Position numbers and translations under genes: made by a program. A stretch of 64,000 nucleotides of DNA from Bacillus sp. MM2020_4 (GTDB lineage Bacteria > Bacillota > Bacilli > Bacillales > Cytobacillaceae), in the NCBI RefSeq assembly GCF_011250555.1, contig NZ_JAANMZ010000002.1, positions 124,001 through 188,000 of the forward strand, in the 5' to 3' direction. The notes under the pieces were generated by a model. It worked only from the letters and a program-made list of their open reading frames with translations, searched no databases and was not told the DNA's origin. Positions 50,237 through 59,722 of the stretch are shown here, piece by piece. Numbering within the stretch: the stretch's first letter is position 1; each line of letters opens with the position of its first letter.

Positions 50237-50275
50237 TGTAAACAGCGTTTTAAGCGACTGTAAAGGTTTTGTAAA
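50237..50275 (-). promoter_or_regulatory. PhoP box: four TTTACA-like repeats at 11-bp spacing
   Basis: On the minus strand TTTACA, TTTACA, TTAAAA and TTTACA start at 50275, 50264, 50253 and 50242, each 11 bases apart with 5-base gaps. This is the textbook Bacillus Pho box, about 75 bases upstream of pstS. Confidence 0.92.
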
Positions 50276-50384
50276 TATACATTGTTCTTTTGTAAATTTA
50301 ACAAATTTCATCAATTTTCTAGTTTTCTAAAAAATATCTTACAAATTTCTATATTTTATGACGGTCTTAAAGATTATTTTGTAT

Positions 50385-50418
50385 TAAAAAACACCTGCCT
50401 CAATTCGAGACAGGTGTT
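50385..50418 (-). terminator. pbpA terminator
   Basis: AACACCTGTCTC...GAGGCAGGTGTT stem, then TTTTTAAT on the minus strand. Confidence 0.9.
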
Positions 50419-50426
50419 TCAACATA

Positions 50427-52580
50427 TTATTGTTCGGGCTGCTGGCTATTTTGAGTGGTGTTAGTATTATTTGCATCCCTCGATGCTTTTAAATCAAAAT
50501 AGGCTTTAAATACTTCATCAGCAATAGACAGGTTAACATGTGTTTGGTCCGTCGTTGACCAAGGTACAACAACAGAAATTGCAATTTCAGGGTTATCATA
50601 AGGTGCATAACCTGCAAATGTTACATTCCATAACATGGGATGACCACCTAAAGGTCCATCATATAATGCTTGCGCTGTTCCGGTTTTTCCGGCAATTTTG
50701 TATTGCTTATTTTTAATTGAGCCATACCCAGTTCCTTGCGGATCATTGACGACAAGCCTTAATCCATCCTTAACATGGTTAATCCAAGATTCTTTCATAT
50801 CCACTTTATTCAATACTGTTGGTCTTATTTCTTGAATAACCGGGCCAAGTTCATTAGAATTACTATTCGGCTCCCGAATTTCTTTAACCAAGTGCGGTTG
50901 GATCCTAAGACCGCCATTTGCGATGGTTGAAATATACTGAACAAGCTGTAAGGTGGTATATGTGTCATATTGTCCAATTGCAAAGTCCAACACTTTACCG
51001 GCATCAGGTGGTATTTGACCAGCACCATAGCCAGTTTGTTCACCTGGAAGATCAATGCCTGTTCGAACCCCTAAGCCAAATTGAGCAAAATTATTTCTAA
51101 ATGTATTTATGGCAGAAACTTTGTTTATTGTTAACGGTCCATTCGGCACATACGTTTGTTGCCCGCCAACTTTCATTGCAGTTAAGAACATATACACGTT
51201 TGATGATCTCATTAAGGCATATAAATCATTGATTTGACCAAACCCAACCGTATTCCAAGATTTTTTTACTTGAGTACCCTTAAATTTCAACGGTCGGTCA
51301 TTAAGGCTATCCCCCGGCGAAATTGCTCCAGTTTGATATCCAGTTAGTACCGTTGCTCCCTTTACAACCGAACCCATCGAATAGGAAGTGGTCATATTCC
51401 CTAACGCAAAATCTCTCACTTCTGTTTTCTTCGTTTCACTATCAATTGCATATTGTTTACCTGACATAGAAAGAATTTCCCCGGTTTTCGGGTTCATGAC
51501 GGTGACCATTGCCCTATCCATATATGGTTGGCCTGCTCTCGCCTGTCCAAGCTTATCTTGAATAATTTCATCAACCTTTTCTTGAAGGTCGATATCAACC
51601 GATAATAATAAATCTTTCCCGCTTTTCCCCTCTTTATATACCTGTGATTCCAATACATTTCCTGATTTATCTGTTATATTTTTTACCGATTCTTTTTGAC
51701 CTTGCAGTACATCTTCATACTGCTGCTCAAGATAACTCTTTCCTACCCGGTCATTACGACTATATCCCCTGGCAAGCAAGGAATCCAGACTATCTTTTGG
51801 CAAGCCTTCTTTTGCACTGGTCACCTTCCCCAAAATGGAGCTTAAAGGCCCATTCCCATCTTCCGTTTTATATAAAAAGTCCCTGTCCCAATCCGTTGTC
51901 GTATCTACTCCTGGTAAAGAATCAAGGTTTTCACTTACAATTGCATATTCTTCATCAGTGACATCTTTATTTTTTATTATATGTGGTGATAATGCTGTTC
52001 CACTGGACATTTCCCGAAAAATAGCCAATACTTCTAGCTCTTGATTGGAAAAAGAATTTAGTTCTTCTTCCGTAATTCTTTCCCTTGTTAGATCATAAAT
52101 TTCTTTATCATATTCCTTTTTATCTAACTCTTTTTTCTGCAGCCTTGCCTTATCTTCATCTGTTACTTTGGCATTAGCTAATTTAGGATGTTTCATGATC
52201 CAGAAATCTTGACGATCCCTCTTGGTAATTGATTTGAAATCTTCCTCAGTATCTTTACTAATAAGCGCAGCTAACCTTTTAGCAATATTTAGCATTTCGC
52301 TCATCGTAACTGTATTTGATCGAGTATAAGTAATTGCTTTTAACGGTTTATTTCCAACTACTAACTTCCCATTAGTATCATATATTTTCCCGCGCGGCAC
52401 AGAAGAATTTATAGGAACAATCTCCTTTTGTTCAATTTCCCGCTTAAAATCATCTCCAAAAACAATTTGTAATTCACCAAGGCGAAGGATCAGGATGGAA
52501 AAAAGTACAAATACAACAAAAAACACCATGTTCAAACGAAATGGGACATGTGTTTTCTTTTTTTTCTTCTTATTAACCAA
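50427..52580 (-). CDS. pbpA: PBP2-type transpeptidase (class B penicillin-binding protein)
   Basis: 717 aa. Short cytoplasmic basic tail, one membrane helix ('MVFFVVFVLFSILILRLGEL'), a dimerisation/pedestal region, then the transpeptidase domain: active-site Ser in 'YSMGSVVKGATVL' (SxxK), 'MRSSNVYMF' (SxN) and 'IAGKTGTAQAL' (KTGT). Crosslinks peptidoglycan for cylindrical growth, like B. subtilis PbpA/PBP2a. A TTG at 52580 is the probable start. C-terminal tail rich in Asn/Thr/Gln. Confidence 0.92.
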   Translation of the reverse strand: MVNKKKKKKTHVPFRLNMVFFVVFVLFSILILRLGELQIVFGDDFKREIEQKEIVPINSSVPRGKIYDTNGKLVVGNKPLKAITYTRSNTVTMSEMLNIAKRLAALISKDTEEDFKSITKRDRQDFWIMKHPKLANAKVTDEDKARLQKKELDKKEYDKEIYDLTRERITEEELNSFSNQELEVLAIFREMSSGTALSPHIIKNKDVTDEEYAIVSENLDSLPGVDTTTDWDRDFLYKTEDGNGPLSSILGKVTSAKEGLPKDSLDSLLARGYSRNDRVGKSYLEQQYEDVLQGQKESVKNITDKSGNVLESQVYKEGKSGKDLLLSVDIDLQEKVDEIIQDKLGQARAGQPYMDRAMVTVMNPKTGEILSMSGKQYAIDSETKKTEVRDFALGNMTTSYSMGSVVKGATVLTGYQTGAISPGDSLNDRPLKFKGTQVKKSWNTVGFGQINDLYALMRSSNVYMFLTAMKVGGQQTYVPNGPLTINKVSAINTFRNNFAQFGLGVRTGIDLPGEQTGYGAGQIPPDAGKVLDFAIGQYDTYTTLQLVQYISTIANGGLRIQPHLVKEIREPNSNSNELGPVIQEIRPTVLNKVDMKESWINHVKDGLRLVVNDPQGTGYGSIKNKQYKIAGKTGTAQALYDGPLGGHPMLWNVTFAGYAPYDNPEIAISVVVPWSTTDQTHVNLSIADEVFKAYFDLKASRDANNTNTTQNSQQPEQ

Positions 52581-52677
52581 GATCTATATACACTTCCTTT
52601 TTTACATAAGGCTCACCATAACTTTCTTTATTTTATAAGATAATGTCCCATATATCCATGCATAAGACTTACCAGTT

Positions 52678-52720
52678 TTTAAAAAAATGCGATGAGAAAT
52701 AAGAACTTCATCACATTTTT
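52678..52720 (-). terminator. yqgE terminator
   Basis: Minus strand AAATGTGATGA...TCATCGCATTT (one mismatch), followed by TTTT. Confidence 0.75.
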
Positions 52721-53934
52721 ATTTCTGGTAGTTGAACTCGTTTTATAAAAAAATAAATGATCGAATGTCCGGCCCCAATAAACAATAGTAAAATGGGAAT
52801 ACTTTTCGCTTCATTAAACCAGGTGACCGAAGCAAGAAAAGCAAGGATGGATACGATACGCCCAAAATTTAAGAAGATCTCTCGAACCACGATATACTCA
52901 ATTCGCATTTCCGTCGCTTTCCAACCACGGCCAATTACATCATATGTCGTTGAGTGATATGGGACAAGCAATAGTGGATAAGCAACCGCAATCATCGCTG
53001 CGTAAATTAACAATTTCACAAAATTAATATCCCAAACGATTAGCAAGACTGCTGCATAAAGGATGATGCCGCCAATCAGAATGGCTTTTTTTCGATACTC
53101 TTTTTTTATCATCCGCGACGCAAAATAATAAGCAACAAAGGATATCCCTGAATTAATTAACCCAAATGTTCCTAATGCCATTTCACTTCCCGTCGAAATA
53201 TAAACAAAAACAGAGATAACAAATAAAAACGTCCCTTCTCTAAGTCCCTGGAAAAAGTGGGCATTGGTAATGAGACGCCAATTTTCATTCCGTTTTCTCT
53301 CTGCAATGATCCGCTTAAAGCAGTATTTTCCTGAAGCCGGTCTTCGTTTTAGTGAAAAGCTCAAAAAAATGGCAAGTGCAAATAATGCTAACGAGAGGCC
53401 AAACACAAATGTATATCCGGTAAACTTTTCAAATCTGGTGATAATAATGCCAGCTGCTAATGGCCCAATCATTCCACCACCGGAGGTTAAAATTCCTAAG
53501 AATCCATTGAAAAAGTCTCTCGTCTCAGGTTCGGTGATTTCAAAGGTTAACACATTATAGGCGAGCCAATAAAATCCATACCCAATTCCAAGCAAGCTCC
53601 CTAATAATAGTAGATACGCGGAAGCTTTAGCCCCCGAAATTAATACCGCTAGATAAAAGATTGCCAAAAAAATAACGCCGATTCGAAGGACTATAACCCG
53701 GTCGATTTTCTTTGCCCAGCGCCCCGCAAGGATAAACGTTAACGGCTGCAAAACAACAATCGACAGGTTATATAGGGCAATATCCGAATACTTTCCTGTT
53801 TGTTTCCAAAGATAAATATTCACAAATGTGTTCGATAAGGCAACACTCAATGAATACAAACCACCAATAATCAGTAAAAGTGATAAATCTTTGGTTAATT
53901 CTACATCACCTAAAATCCTAAATTTTTTTGCCAT
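52711..53934 (-). CDS. yqgE: MFS transporter, YqgE-like
   Basis: 407 aa with 12 predicted membrane helices. 'LLIIGGLYSLSVALSNTFVN' and 'FEITEPETRDFFNGFLGILT' match the YqgE group of MFS proteins. Substrate unknown. It stands alone between pbpA and sodA, both on the same strand. Confidence 0.85.
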   Translation of the reverse strand: MAKKFRILGDVELTKDLSLLLIIGGLYSLSVALSNTFVNIYLWKQTGKYSDIALYNLSIVVLQPLTFILAGRWAKKIDRVIVLRIGVIFLAIFYLAVLISGAKASAYLLLLGSLLGIGYGFYWLAYNVLTFEITEPETRDFFNGFLGILTSGGGMIGPLAAGIIITRFEKFTGYTFVFGLSLALFALAIFLSFSLKRRPASGKYCFKRIIAERKRNENWRLITNAHFFQGLREGTFLFVISVFVYISTGSEMALGTFGLINSGISFVAYYFASRMIKKEYRKKAILIGGIILYAAVLLIVWDINFVKLLIYAAMIAVAYPLLLVPYHSTTYDVIGRGWKATEMRIEYIVVREIFLNFGRIVSILAFLASVTWFNEAKSIPILLLFIGAGHSIIYFFIKRVQLPEIKM

Positions 53935-54008
53935 AAAAAAAAACTCCCCTTTGTATAAGGGTAGTCTTTATCTGGTCCATAGTTCTTATTCAATATTTTA
54001 GGAAAACG

Positions 54009-54031
54009 AAAAAAGGCAGCCGCTGGCTACC
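54009..54031 (-). terminator. sodA terminator
   Basis: Minus strand GGTAGCC-AGC-GGCTGCC followed by T6. Confidence 0.85.
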
Positions 54032-54045
54032 TCTTTTCATTCTAT

Positions 54046-54654
54046 TTATTTTGCTGCACTGTATCGTTTTGAAACTTCATCCCAGTTAACTACATTCCAG
54101 AATGCACCGATATAGTCAGGGCGTTTGTTTTGGAATTTCAAGTAATACGCATGTTCCCAAACATCAAGGCCAAGGATCGGAGTCTTCCCTTCCATTAATG
54201 GAGAGTCTTGATTAGGAGTGCTTGATACTTCTAATTCGCCATTATTTACAGATAACCAAGCCCAGCCAGAGCCGAAGCGAGTTGTAGCAGCTTTTGCAAA
54301 CTCGTCTTTAAAGCTCTCGAAGCTGCCAAATTTATTGTTGATAGCATCTGCTAATTCACCAGCAGGTGCGCCGCCGCCATTTGGAGAAAGGATTTGCCAG
54401 AATAAAGAATGGTTAGCGTGTCCGCCGCCATTGTTACGTACTGCAGTACGTGCAGCTTCTGGAACCGCATCCAAATTAGCAATTACTTCTTCAACTGATT
54501 TTGAAAGTAATTCTTCGTTACCAGCTAATGCATTGTTTAAATTTGTCACATATGTGTTGTGATGTCTAGTGTGGTGAATATTCATTGTTTCTTTGTCAAT
54601 GTGCGGTTCAAGTGCATCTTCTGCGTAAGGTAAATTCGGTAATTCAAATGCCAT
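54046..54654 (-). CDS. sodA: Manganese superoxide dismutase
   Basis: 202 aa. Metal ligands in '[17 protein letters not shown]' (His), '[19 protein letters not shown]' (His), and '[20 protein letters not shown]' (DxWEHAYY). The 'GSGWAWLSV' and Gln-rich context fit the Mn rather than Fe form. Converts superoxide to peroxide. GGAGGAACTTATT precedes the ATG. Confidence 0.97.
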   Translation of the reverse strand: MAFELPNLPYAEDALEPHIDKETMNIHHTRHHNTYVTNLNNALAGNEELLSKSVEEVIANLDAVPEAARTAVRNNGGGHANHSLFWQILSPNGGGAPAGELADAINNKFGSFESFKDEFAKAATTRFGSGWAWLSVNNGELEVSSTPNQDSPLMEGKTPILGLDVWEHAYYLKFQNKRPDYIGAFWNVVNWDEVSKRYSAAK

Positions 54655-54832
54655 AATAAGTTCCTCCTATGTACGGATATTTTTTAGGCTTTAGTAATTC
54701 TTACTTTTTAAGAATATTTCTAAAGCTTTAGTCTAAAGATACCAAAATTTGTTCATGGTTTCAAATTTAATGCTTAGTCTCCACCATAAATACAATACCC
54801 GATAATCAGATTTTTATTCCGAGAAAAGCGAA

Positions 54833-54947
54833 AGCGCCTTGGTCAGCCCCGACAAGCACAAGACAAGCCGGCCGAAAGGTTGCTTTTTAACCTTTTGGAC
54901 GGCTTGGCTTGTGACCTCGAGGGGCTAGGCGCTGGAGCTGGACATTT
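54833..54947. repeat. Dispersed intergenic repeat (copy 2) with internal hairpin
   Basis: Begins GAAAAGCGAAAGCGCC and ends GGCGCTGGAGCTGGACATT, the reverse of the ends of the copy near 47,205. Inside, a long imperfect stem is centred near 54,890 (GCCGAAAGGTT paired with AACCTTTTGGAC). MITE- or BIME-like element. Confidence 0.65.
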
Positions 54948-55050
54948 CTCAAAGTCGAAACATTATAGATTTCGAAAAATTGTCATGTTTCAGCAAAACA
55001 GCATACTGTCAACGATTTTTGTCATAATCCCATCTCCACCCTTCCAAATC

Positions 55051-55093
55051 ATGTAAATTACATATTGACACAATGTTAATAATTCATTTTAAT
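55051..55093 (+). promoter_or_regulatory. fnr-like gene promoter with upstream palindrome
   Basis: TTGACA (55065), 17 bases, TTTAAT (55088). ATGTAAATTACAT, a 13-bp palindrome, ends one base before the -35 region. It is a possible operator for an unknown regulator. Confidence 0.6.
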
Positions 55094-55124
55094 CAAGCTG
55101 AAGGCAGATTAAGGAGTGACTAAT

Positions 55125-55820
55125 ATGCAAAATAGCAGCCTTTCTATATATAATTTACTGGTAGAGTTTTTTCAAAAAAGCGAACCAATCCAAAAAGTTA
55201 AATCTGGAACAGTACTATTTCAAGAAAAAGATTCTGTTGAATATGTTTACTTATTGCTTAAAGGGAGTATCGCCCTTGGCAGAGTCCACTTACGGGGAAA
55301 GGATTTTATTTTAAAAATCTTAAACGACCATGAATTAATCGTTGAGTACCAGCTTTTCAAAGCTACGCCTCATTATCAATTTTATGCCAAAACACTCACA
55401 GACTGCGAACTACTATTCATTAAAAAGGAACAATTTGAAGCATTAATTTCAGCTGACCCTGAAGCCATGAGTGCACTTGTAGCTTGGTTTAGCACAGGTT
55501 ATTTAAAAGCACAGATGAAATGCCAGGACTTAATTATGAACGGTAAAAAAGGCGGTTTATATTCTATCCTCATCCGCCTTTGTAATTCTTATGGAGTGAA
55601 GTCAGAAGATGGCATTCTCATTGATCTGCCTTTAACACATCAAGAATTAGCCAATTTAACTTATGGAACAAGAGAAGTCATTCAACGCGCTTTGATGGAC
55701 CTTCGCCAGAAAGATATTGTTTCATATGAAAATCAAAAATTCACCGTGAAAAATCTAACCTTTTTAAAAGAAGAAGTGGATTGTCAAAATTGTTCATTTG
55801 AAATATGCGGTTTAAATTAG
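55125..55820 (+). CDS. fnr: Fnr-type Crp/Fnr regulator with C-terminal Fe-S ligands
   Basis: 231 aa from ATG 55125 (AAGGAGTGACTAAT upstream). Cyclic-nucleotide-binding-like beta-barrel (~20-115), dimer helix, winged helix with 'LTHQELANLTYGTREVIQRA', and a C-terminal 'DCQNCSFEICG'. The spacing C-x2-C-x4-C is that of B. subtilis Fnr (Cys227, 230, 235), and Asp135 in 'KCQDLIMNGKKGG' matches its fourth ligand Asp141. Activates genes under oxygen limitation in that species. B. subtilis fnr lies elsewhere (near narK), so this could be the main copy or a paralogue. Confidence 0.8.
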   Translation: MQNSSLSIYNLLVEFFQKSEPIQKVKSGTVLFQEKDSVEYVYLLLKGSIALGRVHLRGKDFILKILNDHELIVEYQLFKATPHYQFYAKTLTDCELLFIKKEQFEALISADPEAMSALVAWFSTGYLKAQMKCQDLIMNGKKGGLYSILIRLCNSYGVKSEDGILIDLPLTHQELANLTYGTREVIQRALMDLRQKDIVSYENQKFTVKNLTFLKEEVDCQNCSFEICGLN

Positions 55821-55825
55821 GGTTC

Positions 55826-55852
55826 AAAGCCACTGTTAATAGTGGCTTTTTA
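55826..55852 (+). terminator. Terminator after fnr-like gene
   Basis: AAAGCCACT / AGTGGCTTT stem with T-run. Confidence 0.85.
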
Positions 55853-55937
55853 ACTTTGATGAAAACCTTCATCATCCTTGTATATAACAATTGCACAAGC
55901 TACAATAGAGATTGAATCTGCATAAAGGTGGTCTACT

Positions 55938-56714
55938 ATGAATATTTTTAAACAATTTTATAAAAGCATTTACTCCCCCAGAGATATAGCCTTGTTTCGT
56001 TTTCAAGGGATTGGAAAAACGATTTTATATGTCTTTTTTCTCACTTTCATTTCTATACTTCCATCCGTCATTTACATAAGTACTGCGCTTTCTTCCGGTA
56101 TTGATTCTGCAAAGACCATTATTAAAAATGAAGCACCTGATTTTTCGATAAAAAACGGTGTCCTTTCGGCGGAGACAAAAGTACCGGTTACAATTGATAA
56201 AGATGACTTCACCATTATGATTGATCCAACTGGGGTAATCTCAGATGCCGATGTGGAGAATGAAGGAAATGCATTCGCACTGTTGAAAAATGAATTTGTC
56301 CTTTCTTCAGGCGGTAGGATTGATACTTACCCATATTCCATGTTAGAAGGACTTGACATCACAAAGAACGATTTCCTAAATTTCACTGATAAAATTAGTG
56401 GAATGAAGGGAATTATCATCCCAGTAGTATCCGTGTTAATTTATTTGTTATCAAGTGCTTCAAGCTTTATTGAAATATCAATCTTGGCACTGTTTGGTCT
56501 CGCACTTAAAAATCTTTTAGGCAGAAAATTGAACTATAGGCAATTATGGAGAATGGCCGCATACAGTGAAACACTGCCAACTGTATTTTTCACCATAATG
56601 GCCGCTATGAAAACATCCGTTTCAAACAGCTTTGTCATTAATTGGATTGTCGCCATTATTGTTTTAGCCTTAGCCATTAATGAAATGCCAAAACCGAAGA
56701 AAAAAGCAAACTAG
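55938..56714 (+). CDS. yqgB: YqgB, DUF1189 membrane protein
   Basis: 258 aa. 'FKQFYKSIYSPRDIALFRFQ' is the DUF1189 opening; one membrane helix near 35, an extracytoplasmic part (~60-155), and three helices toward the end ('VVSVLIYLLSSASSFIEISI'). Same position as yqgB in B. subtilis. Function unknown. Confidence 0.88.
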   Translation: MNIFKQFYKSIYSPRDIALFRFQGIGKTILYVFFLTFISILPSVIYISTALSSGIDSAKTIIKNEAPDFSIKNGVLSAETKVPVTIDKDDFTIMIDPTGVISDADVENEGNAFALLKNEFVLSSGGRIDTYPYSMLEGLDITKNDFLNFTDKISGMKGIIIPVVSVLIYLLSSASSFIEISILALFGLALKNLLGRKLNYRQLWRMAAYSETLPTVFFTIMAAMKTSVSNSFVINWIVAIIVLALAINEMPKPKKKAN

Positions 56715-56719
56715 ACATC

Positions 56720-56743
56720 CGCCCAAAAATTGGGCGTTTTTTT
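56720..56743 (+). terminator. yqgB terminator
   Basis: CGCCCAA / TTGGGCG with a T-run. Confidence 0.85.
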
Positions 56744-56816
56744 AGTTCGATTCTGTTCTTTTTACAGTTGGACAAGCATAGGAATGTACAAACATTCTCT
56801 GATGGAGGCTTGTCCG

Positions 56817-57149
56817 ATGAAAAAGTTATTTGGTTTTCTTTTCGCTATATTAGTCCTATATGTCATATATTTTGATCTCACTGTGGGTACCCTCCCCACT
56901 TCAAATGCAAAGCAAGTGGATGTAAAAGTTGCGGCAGATGCAAATAGTTTTACTTCGGACATACCTTCATTTGAAGCAAAGGTAAAACCCGGAGAAACCG
57001 TGATATCGATTGTCGAGCACGAATTAAATAAACCACTTCCAGTGTCTATTACAGAATTGATTAACGACTTTCGTGAATTAAATCCAAAGCAGTCCCCTGA
57101 AAAAATCCAAATTGGGTCCACATATCATTTCCCGGATTACTCAAACTAA
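56817..57149 (+). CDS. yqgA: YqgA-like exported protein with a LysM-like domain
   Basis: 110 aa from ATG 56817 (ATGGAGGCTTGTCCG). N-terminal signal or anchor 'FGFLFAILVLYVIYFDLTVG'. 'VKPGETVISIVEHELNKPLP' to 'IQIGSTYHFPDY' follows the plan of a LysM-like module, wall binding in known proteins. Matches YqgA by place; sequence similarity to it not checked. Confidence 0.7.
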   Translation: MKKLFGFLFAILVLYVIYFDLTVGTLPTSNAKQVDVKVAADANSFTSDIPSFEAKVKPGETVISIVEHELNKPLPVSITELINDFRELNPKQSPEKIQIGSTYHFPDYSN

Positions 57150-57257
57150 AGTGGATAGATGCTTATGGTTGTCAAAATAAGCAGTTGACTGATAAAATAA
57201 AGACGAATTGTTTAGTAACCTATGATTCGAATTCCAATTTAAAGGAGCGAATTCCAC

Positions 57258-58367
57258 GTGAGTGAAATTATACATCGCACGAAGACCCGACCAATAAAAG
57301 TGGGAAATTTAACGATTGGCGGGAGTAATGAACTTTTTATACAAAGCATGACAACAACCAAAACCCATGATGTTGAGGCTACTGTAGCCGAAATAAAACG
57401 CCTTGAGGAAGCTGGGTGCCAAATTGTTCGGGTGGCCTGCCCTGATGAACGTGCCGCGAACGCGATTCCGGAAATCAAAAAGAGAATTAACATTCCGCTT
57501 GTCGTCGATATCCACTTTGATTATAAATTAGCACTTAAAGCGATTGAAGGCGGAGCCGATAAGATCCGAATTAATCCGGGAAACATTGGAAAAAGGGAAA
57601 AGGTCGAAGCGGTTGTAAAAGCTGCTAAAGAAAAGGGAATCCCTATTCGGATTGGTGTAAATGCAGGATCCCTTGAAAAGAAAATTCTTGAAAAATATGG
57701 CTATCCTACGGCAGATGGAATGGTTGAAAGTGCACTTCATCATATCAAAATTCTTGAGGATCTGGATTTCCATGACATTATTGTTTCGATGAAAGCATCG
57801 GATGTCAACCTTGCCATCGAAGCATATGAAAAAGCTGCCCGTGCCTTTGATTATCCATTGCATTTGGGTATAACTGAATCTGGTACGTTATTCTCAGGCA
57901 CAGTTAAAAGTGCAGCAGGTCTAGGAGCGATTATTAATAAAGGAATTGGAAATACTCTTCGTATTTCATTAAGCGCTGATCCTGTTGAGGAAGTAAAAGT
58001 CGCTAGAGAACTCTTAAAAGTTTTTGGTCTATCTTCCAATGCTGCAACATTAATTTCCTGTCCAACTTGCGGAAGAATTGAAATTGACCTAATTAGTATT
58101 GCAAATGAGGTCGAGGAATATATTTCAACGATTAAAGCCCCGATTAAGGTTTCTGTCCTTGGCTGTGCTGTAAATGGTCCCGGCGAGGCCCGTGAAGCTG
58201 ATATTGGGATTGCTGGTGCCCGCGGAGAAGGTTTGTTATTTAGGAAGGGTGAAATCGTCCGTAAAGTTCCTGAAGCAGACATGGTGGAGGAATTGAAAAA
58301 GGAAATTGACTTAGTTGCTGAAGAGTATTTCCGAAAAAAAGCTGAAGAAGAGAAGATAACGAAATAA
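57258..58367 (+). CDS. ispG: 4-hydroxy-3-methylbut-2-enyl diphosphate synthase (IspG)
   Basis: 369 aa, GTG start with AAAGGAGCGAATTCCAC upstream. N-terminal TIM barrel '[20 protein letters not shown]', '[14 protein letters not shown]', and the Fe-S domain '[14 protein letters not shown]' plus '[20 protein letters not shown]', holding the 4Fe-4S cluster Cys. Performs the penultimate step of the MEP isoprenoid pathway. Matches YqfY. Confidence 0.97.
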   Translation: MSEIIHRTKTRPIKVGNLTIGGSNELFIQSMTTTKTHDVEATVAEIKRLEEAGCQIVRVACPDERAANAIPEIKKRINIPLVVDIHFDYKLALKAIEGGADKIRINPGNIGKREKVEAVVKAAKEKGIPIRIGVNAGSLEKKILEKYGYPTADGMVESALHHIKILEDLDFHDIIVSMKASDVNLAIEAYEKAARAFDYPLHLGITESGTLFSGTVKSAAGLGAIINKGIGNTLRISLSADPVEEVKVARELLKVFGLSSNAATLISCPTCGRIEIDLISIANEVEEYISTIKAPIKVSVLGCAVNGPGEAREADIGIAGARGEGLLFRKGEIVRKVPEADMVEELKKEIDLVAEEYFRKKAEEEKITK

Positions 58368-58372
58368 ACGTC

Positions 58373-58408
58373 AAGAAACCCGGTCAATTACAACCGGGTT
58401 TCTTTTTT
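58373..58408. terminator. Bidirectional terminator ispG / yqfX
   Basis: AAGAAACCCGGT / ACCGGGTTTCTT stem, T-run after. Confidence 0.9.
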
Positions 58409-58412
58409 GCTC

Positions 58413-58895
58413 CTAAAAGAACGGAAGAATGAAGATGCCAACAACAATTGATATTACACCAATACCAATCGCCCAAGCACCAAGACCTGTGGCACCTCTA
58501 CTTCTAGCAACGAATCCTAACACAATTCCTGCGGCACCAAAAAGAATAGGCATTACAAACAGGGATAAAATCGAAAGGGCTAATGCAAGGGTACCCATAC
58601 CGGTTCCGCCTGCAGCTCTTTCTCGATTTTCATTGTGTTCCCTTTTTCGCACGAGAGGAACGGGTGCAGCGATTTCTGCTGCTGTTTCCTCTCTATATTG
58701 TGAAGATCGTAACGGAACAGATGCACCGATTTCAGGAACAGGATCTTCTTTTTTCAATGTGTATGAAGTCTTAATAGGGGCAGCAAATTCTGATGCCGCT
58801 TCCTCCCTAAATTCTGCTGTAGAATTGGGGATATCTTGACCAATTATTGAACTTCGAAGGGCTTCCTGTACTCTCGTGTCTCTTTCGTCTGCCAT
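58413..58895 (-). CDS. yqfX: YqfX-like membrane protein
   Basis: 160 aa. Acidic cytoplasmic N-terminal half with two similar stretches ('EFREEAASEFAAPIKT' and 'QYREETAAEIAAPVPL'), then two membrane helices ('LALALSILSLFVMPILFGAA' and 'WAIGIGVISIVVGIFILPFF') of DUF4190 type. Placed convergent to ispG as in B. subtilis. Function unknown. Confidence 0.8.
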   Translation of the reverse strand: MADERDTRVQEALRSSIIGQDIPNSTAEFREEAASEFAAPIKTSYTLKKEDPVPEIGASVPLRSSQYREETAAEIAAPVPLVRKREHNENRERAAGGTGMGTLALALSILSLFVMPILFGAAGIVLGFVARSRGATGLGAWAIGIGVISIVVGIFILPFF

Positions 58896-59074
58896 CCTAA
58901 TCCCTCACTTTCAGTTATAGGAGCATTACTTATTGTTTCAATTCACGCTCACTTTTACTATGTAAATGTTTGTCTTTATTAGGTTTTTATTTCATTAACC
59001 GAGAAATACATACAACATTGTTCGTGCAACTTTGGTAAAATATAAAGGAGAAAACCCTAAAGTTAGGTGAAGAT

Positions 59075-59686
59075 ATGATGAGAAGAAGATTTGGAATTGA
59101 TATTGACGGTACCGTAACATGCCCAAAATCCATCCTGCCTTTTATCAATAAAGCATTTGGCATGAATATTAAGTATGAGCATGTTGATCAATATGAGTTA
59201 ACCCCTTTTGTAAATGTTTCAGAAGCAGAATTTGCAAAATGGTTTTCTGAAAATGAACCTTTAATCTATAAAGAATCCCCGCCGGCAAAAGGTGCACTAC
59301 AAATACTCAATAAATGGGAAAACAAACATGACTTGATATTTATTAGTGCGCGCGGCTCACATTTACTTGATGTGACAGAGGATTGGTTCTTTCAACACGG
59401 ATTGACCTTTCGCCATATTGAATTAATTGGATCGCATGATAAAGTTGAAACAGTAAAAAAACATCAAATTGAACTCTTTTTTGAGGATAAACATGATAAT
59501 GCCGTCATGATTCATGAGGAATGCCAGATCCCTGTTATATTATTTGATACACCCTATAATCAGGAGTCGATCCCCAATGGTGTCATACGGGTTCGAAATT
59601 GGAGCGAGGCCCATATTTGGGTAACAAATTGGTTAAGACAGGAAGAGATCGAACATAAAGCAGTGAGCAGCTCTATTCAACAATAA
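59075..59686 (+). CDS. yqfW: YqfW, HAD-family 5'-nucleotidase-like protein
   Basis: 203 aa. 'FGIDIDGTVTCPKSILPFIN' carries the DxDGT motif I, 'FISARGSHLLDVTEDWF' motif II and 'ELFFEDKHDNAVMIHEE' motif IV. Belongs to the 5'(3')-deoxyribonucleotidase group. AGGTGAAGAT precedes the ATG. Probably a nucleotidase, substrate unknown. Confidence 0.85.
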   Translation: MMRRRFGIDIDGTVTCPKSILPFINKAFGMNIKYEHVDQYELTPFVNVSEAEFAKWFSENEPLIYKESPPAKGALQILNKWENKHDLIFISARGSHLLDVTEDWFFQHGLTFRHIELIGSHDKVETVKKHQIELFFEDKHDNAVMIHEECQIPVILFDTPYNQESIPNGVIRVRNWSEAHIWVTNWLRQEEIEHKAVSSSIQQ

Positions 59687-59722
59687 AAATCGCTTGTACG
59701 GGTTGCGCACAAGCGGTTTTTT
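59686..59722. terminator. Bidirectional terminator yqfW / zur
   Basis: AATCGCTTGT / ACAAGCGGTT with T-run and preceding A-run. Confidence 0.8.

Larger units (their letters stand above)
54655..55124. other. Gene-free region sodA-fnr (470 bases)
   Basis: Holds the sodA promoter region with a perfect CTAAAGCTTTAG palindrome (near 54,719), the dispersed repeat at 54,833-54,947, a 13-bp palindrome and the fnr-like gene promoter. No coding frame is convincing here. Confidence 0.6.

Noticed and set aside
57851..58387. 178-aa minus-strand frame opposite ispG
   Set aside because: Antisense shadow of a highly conserved gene; no binding site and no family.
58429..58839. 136-aa plus-strand frame opposite yqfX
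   Set aside because: Opposite a protein with clear membrane helices; composition is that of an antisense frame.
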